Notes under the pieces: model-generated | Database searches by the model: none | Told to the model about the DNA's origin: nothing | What the model saw: the letters and a program-made list of their open reading frames with translations, nothing else | Position numbers and translations under genes: made by a program | Source of the DNA: Onchidella celtica | Taxonomy: Eukaryota > Mollusca > Gastropoda > Systellommatophora > Onchidiidae | NCBI GenBank assembly: GCA_963931925.1 | Contig: OZ007582.1 | Coordinates: forward strand, 31,566,730-31,630,729 | Direction of reading: 5' to 3' | Length of the DNA: 64,000 bases | In this document: positions 10,420-64,000 of the stretch, in pieces | How the letters are laid out: every line of letters starts with the position of its first letter | Position numbering within the stretch: position 1 is the first letter of the stretch

Positions 10420-11338
10420 GGTAAGGAAGCAGTCTTCACACAGTTAATCTAACACACTGCATGAAATCCACAGTCACACACTCCATTCTTTGATGACGTG
10501 TTGTGTTTTTTGTGTGTGTGTGTGTGTGTGTGTGCGCGCCAGTCATGGTTAAAAAAAAAAAAAAAAAGACCAGCTCATACTTACATATTAAGTTTGGATA
10601 TTATGTACATACTGTTAAAAAAAAAAAAAAAACCAACATCTGAAAATCTACTATTAGTTCTTCGCGTTTATTTTTGTTCACAAATATTGCTTTGTAGTAA
10701 TTAATTAGCTTATAATGTAAGCCTATTCTTTCCGTGACAAAAGCCGGTAGGCCTATTAAATTTTTATTTGGAATTCAACTGCGCATTTATTTTTTGCTCA
10801 TGCAGTGTTTTCTTGTAGCAATTCCACGACGTAAGCAAGTATATGTCATGTCTATCTTAACTTTGGATTTTCTATACATAGGCTACTGTTACATCCTTAA
10901 ATTCACCCACGCATTTATTTTCGTTCATACAGTATAGTTTCGTTGGCGATATTGTATTAACTCAATGGCGTTGGCACGTATCTCTGTCTTAAGTTCGGAT
11001 TCACGTGCATAATGTTAAAAAGAAAAGAAATAGTTGAAATTCATGTAGGCCTACGCACTTATGTGTGTGTGTGCGCGTGTGTGCGTGCGTGCGTGTGTGC
11101 GTGTGTGTGTGTGACGAAGAGTGCAAAAATCCCTCTTCCCATGATAATAAAAAATTCCCCAATCGAAATGCAATGTTATGACTTAATAAGTGTGGATTTA
11201 GTGAGAAATTAGACACTATGTATTGCAACTTACAGTTACATTAGACATATTGTCTTACTGTTAATACACGCCCGACTGCAGATGATTAAACATTCGAAAT
11301 TAAAATGAAACGACGATGTCGAATGGGTCAAGGTGGTA
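10420..11338. other. Intergenic stretch with microsatellites
   Basis: (TG)n at 10511-10534 and 11061-11113, and poly-A tracts near 10551 and 10618. No gene recognised. Confidence 0.5.
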
Positions 11339-11339
11339 T

Positions 11340-11419
11340 GTTCACGTGCTCATAGCCCCTATCATCCAATGAGCTGTAGAGTTCCACATGCAATTTGACC
11401 TTCACCTCAAAGGTGAAAC
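11340..11419 (+). promoter_or_regulatory. Probable proximal promoter / 5' UTR of the aralar gene
   Basis: Directly upstream of the start codon lie a CACGTG E-box (near 11343), a CCAAT box (near 11375) and TGACCTTCA (11396-11404). The reverse complement of the last is TGAAGGTCA, which fits the estrogen-related-receptor half-site TNAAGGTCA. No TATA box is seen. The transcription start is unknown, so some of this could be 5' UTR. Confidence 0.4.
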
Positions 11420-53127
<41,708 letters not shown>

Positions 53128-55245
53128 TAGGTGAACTGAACTTTTATGTAGCTAAAACTTTTCAGAATGTTATACAAGTGTAAGATTACAGACCTTGAGA
53201 AAGCAAGCCCTGCATAGACTTGTTTCTATCTGTGATGATTATCTTGTAATTGCAAGATGAATTTCTACTTTTACTGAATTGATAAACCAGTTGAATATGT
53301 CTACTATGAGAATGTGATACATAGAGATCTCGTATCGTTAGATTATGCTCATTACTGCAGACAGTCAGAAGAGAGTTTAACTGTTGGAAGGTGAAGACAA
53401 TGGGTTGTTTTCGGCACTGATAAATCCCATCTATAGTAATGAAGGATAGCCAAAAACTGGCATTTTGTAATTAAAAAATTTTTTTTTTACAAGACATAAT
53501 TTAAACAAAAAAAGGTCATGTTACTAACTGCACTGCTGTTGGCAGTGAGAATTTTGATAATAACTTATGACCAAAGTGTCAAATGCTTCTTGATCACGGG
53601 GCTTATTGCCGGACAGGGTCACAACAGTCTAGAGATGCAATGTCTGTACATTGCAATGGTTGAAGAATTCAGTGGTTGGTATCGAGGTTAGCTAGCCTGT
53701 TATATTATGATTTCAGATAAGCAAATTTGTGATGTGCAAATGAATGAATATTGTGTTTCAAGTTTACGTGGAAAAGGCTTAAAGAATTTGCTTTCTTCAT
53801 ATGGCTTGATTCATTTTGTCTGTATTTGTGTAATTTTTCAGGCTTGTTTGAAATTGGTAAATGAATGTATTTATTAACAATACCATTTTTGTCACTGCAC
53901 AGAGGATTCGGTACACATTTTCATCAGTCAGCCAGTGCATGTTGCAAGCAGATGGCTCCTAAATTAGGACTGAAGTTATTCGAGCACATAGTATTGGATG
54001 TAGGACACGTCCATTTTCCATACTAAGCTCTGCAGTGGCATAATTGAGCTGACACACCATAAAAGCTATACTAGAACCCAAGACATTGACAATAGGGTTA
54101 GATGATATGGGACAGACTCTTCTTTGCGTGTGTAAAAATAGCATACACACAGCAACTTGTGATAGTGGGTGGGGCCAGATGAAGAGAGTGCTTGGTGTAG
54201 TGATAAATCAGTAATACGATTTTGTTACAGTGCTGCCACGTACTAAATTCAAATGGTCAGTTTTCCCGCAGTGACTGAAGTTGTAATTACAAAATAAGAT
54301 AGTTCAGTCAAGGCCTTGGATGATAACCGAATAGGGAACACAGCTGAGTATTTTTTTTTATTCTGCTTTGTAAAATATGCCATTTTTAGTACCTCCCTTG
54401 TATTTGCCGCTAGGTGGTAGTAAGAAAGCCAAGAACACAAAACACTTCATCTGTCCTTTTGTACAATATGGAGTATCTTTGCTAGAACTGAGAAGAGAAC
54501 TTGTATCCGGAACTTATTAAGATTTTCAACCTTCCTTAATTGAATGAGATTGAGAGTTTGTGACAGATTAATTTAAAAGTATGATAGTGTTTGCATTTTG
54601 GAAGTTCTGACACGTCAAAATTGTGAAAATGACTTTGCTAGTTTCAAAAGTGTCATGTATGTCCTTTTGTGACGTTGTTGCTCTTCAGTTGTGTGGATTT
54701 GAAGTTTTTCTGTTGTCAGATATGAAGACAACAATGCACAACAGCAATCAGTTGTTTTGATATATTGTTCTCAGAAGCTTAAAGGCTGTCAGTAGGTTAG
54801 TACATTATTTTTTGTATTTCTGTTGAGAGTATTATCAGAGTATGTGTTAAATATCAGTGAATATTTGATAGAACCATTTTTGTTTGTTGATATGGGACTT
54901 ATTTGTAAATTTGGGTTTTCAATAACTAGTGTGCTGCATTTTGTTGTGAACACCTACATGGTAGGCTGTCAGACAAGCCATGCCCAGTGATAGCGAAAGC
55001 ACTCTTCAGACAATGATATTTAATCACTGAAATGATATTGTGTACATGTGAACAATGTCTTCCAAGGAGTGAATTGTCAGACAAAAAGAACTCGAATAGA
55101 CTTTGACAACTAAAATGTCTTTTGTAACTGGTGTGCTTGAAAATGTGTGAAATCAGTGATTATCTTTTCCTCAAGATGTGACGGAATACTTCAGTTATGG
55201 AAGTTTTATAAGTTTTGCTGTATGATTCTCTTTTATTTTTCCCTC

Positions 55246-55560
55246 AATTTAACCTTTTCACACCACCCCGGGCAATGGCCGAGCGACCCATTTTACAAAA
55301 AGACATATGCTCTGTACTAAAGTGAATGACTCTTTGCTCAAGGGTTCACTCAACATGACTCAAAGTTTCACATTACACACTGTACAGTGTATGTGTATAT
55401 ACGAAACATTAATTAATTTGTCTTTTATCCTTAGTAACCTCCATATTGAGACGAGCTGTGTTAATGTAGGTTTACCAGGCGATTTTCTTGCGGATTTTCA
55501 TACTTGCCCAAAAACCGCACTTTGACAGAAGAAATAAGAGCATTCAGAGGGAACGTAAAA
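55246..55560 (+). repeat. Dispersed repeat, copy 1 (pair with 61928-62240)
   Basis: Starts at TTAACCTTTTCACAC. Shares GAATGACTCTT.., GTTTACCAGGCGATTTTCTT and GGATTTTCATACTTGCCC with 61928-62240 at moderate divergence. TTAACCTTTTCACATCATCC at 43929 may be a third start. Confidence 0.5.
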
Positions 55561-56753
55561 TATGAGCTGTATGGTGGGAAAAATGTTAATTGTATTTGCC
55601 TGTACTTATTTTTCAGTTCTTGTTGTTGTTGTTGATTTGAATTAATGAGTTTGGGAATTGAGTAATAGGTGATAAGATACAAGATTGAGTTGATCTTTAA
55701 ATGTTACTGTTGTTCAGAAGAATGTACATTATTTTACGATGCACTTTGTATATATATAAATATTTCTGCCCTTGCCCTGCAATTTAGAAGTATGAAGATT
55801 GTTTTAGAGAGTGTACTAATCCATTCACGACTGTGTCCATTTGCAATTATCACTTACATATCTGAGTGATTGGATCACAGAAAGATCTTGGACAGTATAT
55901 ATTTTTACACGTTTTATGTGCTTGTCTCTCTCCTGCATTTCAATTGGATTTCCCTTGACCATAATATAATGAGTGTGTGCCTGTGAGTGATATTAGTGCC
56001 AGAGGCGTATCCGATGATTTGACCTACTTAAGTTGATGAGTGTTATTTATCATTCATCTCACATACTGAGTTATCAACAATTATCTCATTTTACAGGAGA
56101 ATTCAGAGTTTTGGTCATTTTTGTAATTCTTGGATATAGAAAAAAGTTTCTGCCTATAACTACATACATCACTTTTTGAGAATACAGATCTCATCATGAG
56201 CAATGGTAAGTCAATTACAACTCAAACCACCAAAATCATTGTTTGGTCCGTATGTGATATGGGTGACGAATGTAAAAATTGTTTTTAATTTTAAATGTAG
56301 CTGTCGTAGATTTTACAAAAGTATTTCACGATGTTTATACTCTGCTTGTAGGGATAGAATTATTCTGCAGTATTACATTGAAAGTTCAGTCGTAGTATGT
56401 TTTTCATTATTTGGTGTATGATTGTTGCATTTGTTGTCATGGGCTGTGGAAGTAATGAAAAGCTTGGAGTGGGACGGAAATTCTTTTCCACATTGCTGCA
56501 ATTTATCATTTCAGTTGAGAGTGCACAAATTATATCTGTTGATACTAAGAAACCATGCTGATATTGCTTAGCTGAAACGACTGCATTTATCTTGAGCATA
56601 ATATAGACAGTGTTTTGTGTATCATTACTGTATGGCTTTATCCACCTGACTTTGATTTTGAAATGTTCACAGGAGGCACAAAAAGAAGGGGTTAAAGGTA
56701 TGAGTGCGAGTGTTTAAATTCCATAAAATGCATTAATATGTGTTTGTATATCG

Positions 56754-56999
56754 TCGCTGCTCTGTGATAATGGCCTATGTCACACCTAGGCGAAAAAGCA
56801 ACTGTTGATTCATTGCATTCCTGAGCATGAGGGCTTTCAGATAATATTATAGAAAAAGGAATGCGCCAATTGGAAAATGTAATAATCCAAAAGAATCATA
56901 ATGGCTTCAGTCACCAAATAACAGGAAAAGAAACAGTTTATTCTATACATCTCAACAGTGTCAAAAATGACTTATGCCATTACTAGTGTAGAGCAGTGA
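56754..56999 (+). mobile_element. ~240-bp MITE (TCACTGCTCTA ends), copy downstream of aralar
   Basis: TCGCTGCTCTGTGATAATGG to TAGAGCAGTGA; interior as at 45379. Confidence 0.78.
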
Positions 57000-58087
57000 G
57001 GAAATGCAGCACTCCAAATACATGTATTCTTCAAAATATAGCATCATGGTGATCTACTCTCTTATTTATAAGTTAAACATTGTTTCTCCAAAATCCAAGT
57101 TAGGTGGGTAGGAACATTCAGTTAAAATATATGAGGTACCATTGTAAGCAGAAGCCTGTTATTTTGCTATTAAATAGTAGTGCTTGCAAGGTCCACTGAC
57201 AGAATTGTTACTTTTTGTTGTAAGTTACTTTCGGAGTTGTGATTTATGTGGAGCTTTTGTTAAATATGGAAATACCAAGTAATTGAGATTTTTGTTTGCT
57301 GGATAATGGATCGCCTTGCAGCAAGACCGGACCATCCCACATTTGCTATATTTTGAGAAAATGAGAGACCTGAACTCTTCATTACTGTAGATTTTATTGG
57401 CTTGAAAAGCAAAGATTTCGTGTTAAAAATATGCACCAATCAAGAACAGGAATCAACAAATATATTTATCAAGATTGAGTCAGTGTCGATTAATAGAACC
57501 AATTAATCGGAAAATAGCAAGACCGTGGGATGGCCCACTCTTTCTCTGTGCTGACCAATCGAAGGGATTAGTTCTGTGCCCTACCTAAGTCTATCTGGAC
57601 TTTAAAACATACAGTACAGTGACAGTATAGTGCAGTAAAGATCAGGAAGTACACCCTATTTTCTGCAAAGTATCTTAACCCAGGACTATAACAGTTATGT
57701 GGGGCATCTTGAAAGTGGTGAAGTTTTTAGACATGTTGCATGAGAAAACAAAAGACCTTTTGCTCAATATGTCACTTTTAGCTCAGTCAGTCAGTCAGTG
57801 ACTTTGGCTTGAACTAAACCCTTCAATTGTTGTGTTTTTTGGGGTTTTTTTTGCATTTTTGATATTAAATTGAAATTCAACTACAGCCACTATGATAATT
57901 AAATACTGAGATTTATAATAATGAAGAATATTGATCAATCAACAAAATTGCTATTGATTCATAATCAGTGATTAGCTGGTTTCTGTGTTTTATGCCTGGA
58001 TGAAAAATGAATAAAAATGAAAACTGGTAGATAACCTGATTTATTTGTGACCACTACTGAGAATTTTGTTCTTTACTGCCTTTTAGA

Positions 58088-58410
58088 TCAGGGGTCTGCA
58101 ACTTCTCAGAGAAGAAGAGCCACACCAAAGACTTTCCATAGAACCCAACTTCAGAGTGAGCTGAAACACAGACATAAGTCTATTTGCCAGTTGTAGTATT
58201 TCTCTTTTAACTTTCCAGTGCCTAGCATTCCATCTCTGAAACACTTCACCAGAGCCAAATTGGTTGCGAAAGATTGCAAATTTTTCTGTTGGCTAAGGTT
58301 TACGTCTGGGCAACGGGAAAAGATTTTTTTTTTTTCACTGGTAATTAAAGGGAAAAGCCGCAGAGGAAAGCTAAAAGAGCTACCTGTGGCACTGGTTGCG
58401 GACCCATGCT
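58088..58410 (+). mobile_element. Possible hAT-like MITE
   Basis: CAGGGGTCTGCAACTT at the left; GGTTGCGGACCCATG at the right is its imperfect complement. No target duplication found. Confidence 0.35.
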
Positions 58411-58767
58411 CTGCTTTATATACTAGTACCAATTTTGGAATGTTTGAAAGTCTCCGAGTGTTGGTGTTAGTATGAACAAATGATAACATCAGATTGCATA
58501 CACTTCACCCTCTGAAGCTCAAATTATCTCAAAGTAAAATGCAGCGTTCTGATCTCATTATTCTGTCATTAAACCTGTGAATAACTTTGTTCCCTTTACT
58601 GGTGATTGAACAGTCATTAACCCATCACTGAAATACATATGACTGTTGTACTTTGTAGAATTTTAAAATAGTTCAATGGAGAAAGAGTGAGATTTAGTGA
58701 ATAATAGTGTGTATGACACTAATGACACAAATCAATAAATGACCCCTTCATTTAAATCATAAAGATC

Positions 58768-59216
58768 TGGGGGACAAGGTGGTCTAGAGGCAAGGTGCTC
58801 GCCTCTCATGCCAAGGGTCCTGGGTTCAAAACCCGGCAGGTGCAGGCATGTTGGAAGTTTGGGATTTTTCTCATATTTTCGTGTCCCTGGTCCTATTGGA
58901 GGATAGGATCGAGTACCTAGTCTTCTCTGATAAGGACGAAAAATTCGGAGGGTCCGTGTGCACGTTGCGCACGTTAAAGATACCTTGGCAGTTGGAAATC
59001 GAAAAGAGCAGGCCGAACAGGCCGCTGCCCGGGCAAAATTAAACAAAATTCATCCATTCCCTCCCTTATCTCCTCCACCCCCTCAAAAAAAACAAACCGA
59101 TCGCTGCACTGTGGTGACGATGTGCCTGCTCCAGTTGTAACTGGGCTGCAATGGCACAAAGGCAAATTTCCCAAACGGGATTAAAGAGTTATACAAATAC
59201 AAATAAAGCAAGTAAA
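58768..59216 (+). mobile_element. Full-length tRNA-derived SINE
   Basis: The head holds an A-box-like TGGTCTAGAGG and a perfect B box GGTTCAAAACC, so it is RNA polymerase III-type. The body has GTGCACGTTGCGCACG, then TTAAAGATACCTTGGCAG, as in molluscan SINE central domains. The tail GGGATTAAAGAGTTATACAA, with AAATACAAATAAA, resembles LINE 3' ends used for trans-mobilisation. A body fragment of the same family lies at 8646-8760. Confidence 0.82.
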
Positions 59217-61040
59217 GCCTCCAGTGTAATCATGAAAGGCTTGTCAACTGCTGAGCCTTAAATTCTACAAAAGACCATATTATGCCTAGAGAGACATAAA
59301 GGTGCACACGGGCATATTTTAAAAGGTCTGGAAGTTTGCTATATATTTTTAATACTTTGCTGACTTTGAGCCACAACTGAGTTGGACAAGAAAGTGTTCC
59401 AACATTTTGAGCTGGGAAAAAAGTTGTTTCTGGGAGTAGAATAAAAAAGTGTGACAGGAAATTTTGTTTTGCGCCTCAATTTACACATTGGTGATAGAAA
59501 CTGAACTTGAAACATCATGTCCGTGCATTCCCTGAGTCAGCGGGTCAGCTAGTCAACATGTCACTGAGATGCCACTCCAGCCTTAAAAAATTTCCTGCAC
59601 TTTTCACGGTGAGTCAGACCATACAACAGGGCACACACATTCTATTCTAATTTTCTTGACAAGGTTTTACTCTTCAATGGTGTCACTCAGATTTGCAGGA
59701 CATCTATATTTGGAATTGCAGAAATTTCTGGAAAAGTGGCATCCCTGATGTCATCAGTCGTACTCGGAGCTATTTAGTGTTTAACTCTTAGTATACACAG
59801 GCTCATTCTACATTTTTATGCAAGCATCTGAGGTTTGCCCATAAAAAAAGCAAGCTGCAAATAAATGGGTGTCACTTTCTTATTTATCTATCAAGAACAA
59901 AAATGAATCCACTTTCTATCACTGATTCATTCAAAAAATTTGACGGGAACTTGCTGTCAAACTGAGTCCACCCAAATGCCAGTTGAAATTGCTGTGGTGG
60001 AGCAAATGGCCAATCGTAACGCCAGTTCTTTGACTGGTGGACACTATTTTAATGACAGTTAAAGTCTTCAGAGTTTCTTTAGTATACAAAGGATTAAACG
60101 TTGAACAGCACTGAGATGTTTCATACATGTGTTGTGAAGTATCATACTGACAGTATTGAGCATCTAAGATTGATTGATTGATGACAGGAACCAGAATCCT
60201 AGCACAATGAGCATCCCCAAAAATGCTCCTGTCCCTGCTCCAAGATACACTTGAGGATTTTCTACTAATTGTCCCAGAGGCCATCTGGTTCCTTATATGT
60301 CAGGCTCAAAATCCTAACATCTTGATTCAAAACCACATCCTGCCACTACCGAGTTATGATGAATAGCATGCCAAATGCTCCTATCATCACAGAAAAATGC
60401 TGTATTATGCCATCTGGGGTGACATACACACCTTGGCCAAGTTGTCAAATATGCAATTCTTCACTTAACTAAGTTACAGTATTTTGTCATATTGTTTGAC
60501 CTCTGTAGGCATCTTTATTGAATAGTCATTTCACCAAAACTAAAGTAGAGGACAGCTTGGATGCTAAATTAGAAATTGTTTGGATATAATAATCTATCTA
60601 TTATATTTTTGTATAGTTTTTTTTTTTTAATTGGGAGTCTAAGATTGTCAACTCTTTTGACCCTTGCGAATCTTTTCGAAATGTATGATGTAGTACTGAA
60701 TTATTTCCCGTTGAACAAGCAAATACATCAGTTGGTTAAATGCATTTTGTCTTTCTACAACAGTTGTCAGATGAATGGAATTTTTATACTCAGATCTGAT
60801 TTTGTATGGCCTGGGTGCTATGTAGGGCATTCTGTAGTCATAATTTCTTTCTATGAAATCAGCATTTTTATCACAGCTGTGGTTTTCATGGCATCGGTAC
60901 CCAGAAAGATTTATTACACTGGACGTGTGTATGTTACGCACACTTGTATGAAAATACCCAAGATCTTATCTACATGTCTCGTCTTCATCATAGATTATTG
61001 CCATACGTAAATGTTTTGCGCATTGTCTGTAATGAGGTAG
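59217..61040. other. No gene recognised
   Basis: AT-rich DNA with short open frames (59931-60284 minus, 60576-61010 plus) that show no domain or motif I know. Confidence 0.4.
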
Positions 61041-61043
61041 TCG

Positions 61044-61280
61044 TCACTGCTCTACGATAATAGCACATTTTGTCACTTATGCTAAAAAGGCAGCCGACCC
61101 TTCATTGCATTTCTGAGCATGAGGGTCATCTGATAATATAATAGAAAAAGAAAAGCCCCTATCAGAAAATGTAATATCCAACAGAATCATAATGGCATAA
61201 GTCACCAAATGACAAGAAAAGAAACAGTTTTTTCTTAATGTCTCAAAAGAGTGACGTACGCCGTTAGCATAGAGCAGTGA
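61044..61280 (+). mobile_element. ~240-bp MITE (TCACTGCTCTA ends), fourth copy
   Basis: TCACTGCTCTACGATAATAG to ATAGAGCAGTGA; interior TGAGCATGAGGGTCATCTGA shared with the other copies. Confidence 0.78.
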
Positions 61281-61927
61281 CATCATATCAGACAGTCAAC
61301 TCCCCAAAATTTACAATGCCATAGGGCTAGGATTTCCAGAATTTTCTGATTTTTGCTGTGTCCACTTTTGAAGTATGTATGCCCATTCTAAGAACACAGT
61401 CACACATTTATATAAAATTATGTGTGTGCATGTAGGTATGTACCAATGATGTATACCCACTTGGTTCAGATAGAGTTCAGTAGTTCATTTTGAGCTTTGT
61501 CACCTGTACTGTTGCTTTTTTACCTTACGTGGCAATTGGGAAAGGTGGGATGATGTTGGCTTGTTCTACGTTTGTCTGTGTATTTTGTGCAGATATTGAG
61601 TTTATTTTTTTACTGATATTTTTCAGTTCTAAGAGATTGCCTGTAGCAATATATACATTTTGTGGTCTTGTTTATAGAATACTGTAATATGTGTATTATG
61701 TACCAGTTTTCAGAATATAATCGGAACAGAGTAGCATATTCCTAGATTGAACTGATTGTAACACTTTTTTTTTGGGTTCAGAGGAACAGAATAAAATGTT
61801 TGCTTGTGTAATGCCAGAGGCTTGTCCTTCATCCAGACAAAAATCTGGATCCTGTTTTTGAATGTTCAAATGCTCCCTTGACAGAGTTTGAAATGATGAA
61901 TAGCCCAATCAAACAAGGTGAAACATC

Positions 61928-62240
61928 AAATACGATTGACCTTTTCACATTGCCTTGCACGATGCTAGAGTACCCCACATTACAACCAATCGATATATTG
62001 CACGCTGCAGTTGAATGACTCTTCACTCAACCTTTCATGTGACAACACCTGAGGTTGCCAAGTTTGGCATTATGCCCTGTGCAATGTACATTAGTACATT
62101 CCTGTCTTACACTCTTGAGAAGTTACAAACTGATACCATTTGTTGCTATTTTGTAGGGTTACCGGGAGAGTGTTTCGCAGATTTTCAAATTTCTCCCAAA
62201 ATTATGAGCCTCCAAGGAAAAATTATGTATGAAATGAGAG
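61928..62240 (+). repeat. Dispersed repeat, copy 2 (pair with 55246-55560)
   Basis: ACCTTTTCACATTGCC start, GAATGACTCTTCACTCAA, GGTTACCGGGAGAGTGTTTC, AGATTTTCAAATTTCTCCC. Confidence 0.5.
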
Positions 62241-63050
62241 CTTTGAGAGGATGGTGAAGTGCATAAGCCATGCTACTTGAAAAGTTCAGTCCAAAATCTT
62301 TATAGTAACACAAATGGAGTGGCTGTTAGATTTGAAATAGATAATAACATTTGTTACTTATATTATGTGAGTGTAGGCAGTTATTTATATATAGATATAT
62401 AATATACGTAAATAGACATGATTAGATAAGCTTTATTTGCACAGTGTTCTTGTTAAAGACAGAGTAGATAGGTTATTTAATAGTCACAGTAATTTTGCCA
62501 GTTACTGCTTGCATGATGTATGTCTTGATGAAGAGAGAAATATATGTAAAAAATTTGGATATATAAATCTGAATGTTTTTTATTCATTATGTACATAGAG
62601 CTCGATCACAGTTGATAGGATAATAATCCGTTACGTAAATTTGACTGAGGTTGGGGGAATGTTTGGCATGAAGTGTGGTAGTGATATCTCCTAGATAAGC
62701 TTGTTTCCTAATGGAAGGTCATGAAATAATGATATTTTACAGGTGTCGCTTTGATCTGTACAAGTATGGCTTGACACACCAACCTGAAATGTTGAATTTA
62801 TCACTTTTTTTTTTTTTTTTTTTTCAATGTTCATGATATATTTATTGGCTATTTCCATGTATTTCTTCTGAGTGTGTTGGTTCATCATTTATTTGCTTTT
62901 TACTTAGTGATGTGTGATGAGTTTGATGTAGTTTAGAGATTTTGAGTGTGAAGATGCTGGATGTATTATTTTGCCAAACTGGTGCATGGAAATCATCATT
63001 AATTTTGTCCTGAAATAGCTAACACCAAAGTACAGATTTCCTGCCTCCTG
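62241..63050. other. No gene recognised
   Basis: AT-rich, with a poly-T tract at about 62806-62824 and a TATATA-rich stretch near 62380-62410. Confidence 0.4.
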
Positions 63051-63055
63051 CCACG

Positions 63056-63275
63056 CTCTTTGTGTGCCAATAGCCAATGAATTCGTTCTTCCACCGATCA
63101 CGTTTGTGCCAATCACCGATGCATCGGTGCACAAGAATGCTAGGCTATTTTGTTTCAGGAAGAAAGAAAGTCAGCTTTCTATTAATAAATGTTGCTGTAG
63201 TCAGTCTTCATTCATCTCCCCCACTATTTTCTTCCTGTATCCGCAAACGTGGAAAAATTCATGGCGCACAAAGAG
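63056..63275 (+). mobile_element. TTAA MITE (CTCTTTGTGTGCC ends), second copy
   Basis: Left CTCTTTGTGTGCC, right GGCGCACAAAGAG, then TTAA at 63276-63279. Left TTAA lost. Interior as at 47560. Confidence 0.75.
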
Positions 63276-63279
63276 TTAA

Positions 63280-64000
63280 AATTCAGGAGTCCGTGAAAAG
63301 TTGAATTTAGCCCCACAGAGAAATCTCGTTGAAAAATCCTGGAATTTTACAATAACTTTTTGAAACTTCTGGAACAGCAGTTGCAAGGGGACCCTCCGTT
63401 CTTTAATAACAAACACAGGAGTGCGACGAGGGTCAACTTTCAGCTTCAGTGACCTCTTGTATACCTCCTTGAATTAAAATTAAAAAAAAAAAAAATGGAA
63501 ATGGTCCCAGGTTTGGGCGGGAACGCTGATAGTAGAAAGTGTATGGGTGTCCTTGCTTGAAGTGTTGGCTTGTCTCAAAGTGTAATTCTACTAGCATAAT
63601 TATATGGGCATATTTGCAGTCATTGGGGAGTGCAGTAATATGGTCAGTGCACCCCCTCACCCCCCCCCCCCACCCCCCGTCATCAATATGTTTCCCCTCA
63701 CCTTTCCCTCTCTTCACCCCTCTCCTCCTGTATACCTATACATGTATTGTACTATGATCTCCCAGGACAGGCACCATTTGCCATAAACAAAAGAGCACAA
63801 TACGTCTCTTTTGTTTCGCACCATGAGTCGAGCTGGATCTGGTTTCTAGCAGCATGTCTTCAAGAATGTCTATGATTTTCCTGTCAGTCAAAAGAAAACA
63901 ACAACTGTTTCCATGGTGCCGTTGTAAAACATATTGTAGCTGGTTGTATTTTGGCAAAGCCCCCACTGTAGGAACAAAATAGCAACAACAAAACTAGGAA
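63280..64000. other. No gene recognised; low-complexity tracts
   Basis: Poly-A at about 63480-63495 and a C-rich tract at 63650-63680. Open frames here follow the C-rich tract and are not gene-like. Confidence 0.4.

Larger units (their letters stand above)
53128..58740 (+). other. Probable 3' UTR and downstream DNA of the aralar gene
   Basis: AT-rich sequence without a recognisable coding region follows the stop codon. It holds a diverged repeat (55246-55560), a MITE (56754-56999) and a hAT-like fragment (about 58088-58410). AATAAA-type hexamers occur near 58009 and further on, but which cleavage site is used cannot be decided. The 3' UTR may be several kilobases long. Confidence 0.3.

Noticed and set aside
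57311-57535. GACCATCCCAC and GTGGGATGGCC inverted pair
   Set aside because: Short arms and no flanking duplication; may be chance.
58732-59046. 104-codon minus frame with Cys-rich sequence
   Set aside because: Antisense reading of the SINE; LPGFEPRTLG is the usual translation of a B box region.
59931-60284. 117-codon minus frame
   Set aside because: No recognisable domain, no neighbouring exon, no splice consensus needed to extend it.
63056-63304. Two overlapping plus frames
   Set aside because: They read through the TTAA MITE copy and are shared with the copy at 47560 only as repeat sequence.

Overview
The window is eukaryotic nuclear DNA: spliced genes with GT-AG introns, microsatellites, and dense transposon debris. 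The protein similarities, together with a tRNA-derived SINE whose body resembles those of molluscan SINEs, suggest a lophotrochozoan, most likely a mollusc. The species cannot be fixed from sequence alone.

One host gene dominates. It encodes the calcium-regulated mitochondrial aspartate/glutamate carrier (Aralar/citrin, SLC25A12/13 family) on the + strand. I could join 17 coding exons from the ATG at 11420 to the TAA at 53127. They give one continuous 673-residue protein, close to human citrin's 675. The N-terminal half carries EF-hands (exons 1-9). The C-terminal half is a three-repeat mitochondrial carrier with all three P-x-D/E-x-x-K signatures (exons 10-17). Introns are large: intron 1 is 3.8 kb, intron 2 is 4.1 kb, intron 8 is 14 kb and intron 16 is 4.4 kb. 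They host most of the mobile DNA.

Layout. 1-2.2 kb: dispersed repeats. 2.2-5.1 kb: a roughly 34-bp minisatellite with five embedded 77-bp palindromes. 6.8-8.9 kb: a hAT-like shell nesting a dead mariner-type transposase and a SINE fragment. 9.07-10.4 kb: a 5'-truncated LINE. 11.3-11.4 kb: probable promoter and first coding exon. 11.9-13.3 kb: a terminal-inverted-repeat element full of TATGAACCA-type motifs. 16.4-18.2 kb: an intact Mutator-like transposase ORF. 32.7-36.4 kb: antisense remnants of a ZSWIM/MULE-type gene. 37.0-37.85 kb: an element holding two tRNA-Asp-derived pieces. 48.9-51.5 kb: an almost intact piggyBac element on the minus strand with TTAA target duplications. 53.1-64 kb: 3' UTR or intergenic DNA with MITEs and a full-length SINE.

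The host gene and the transposons have no evident functional link. The interest lies in how a conserved mitochondrial carrier gene carries this load, and in recent elements (piggyBac, MULE, a 194-bp TA-flanked MITE) that look young enough to have been mobile recently.
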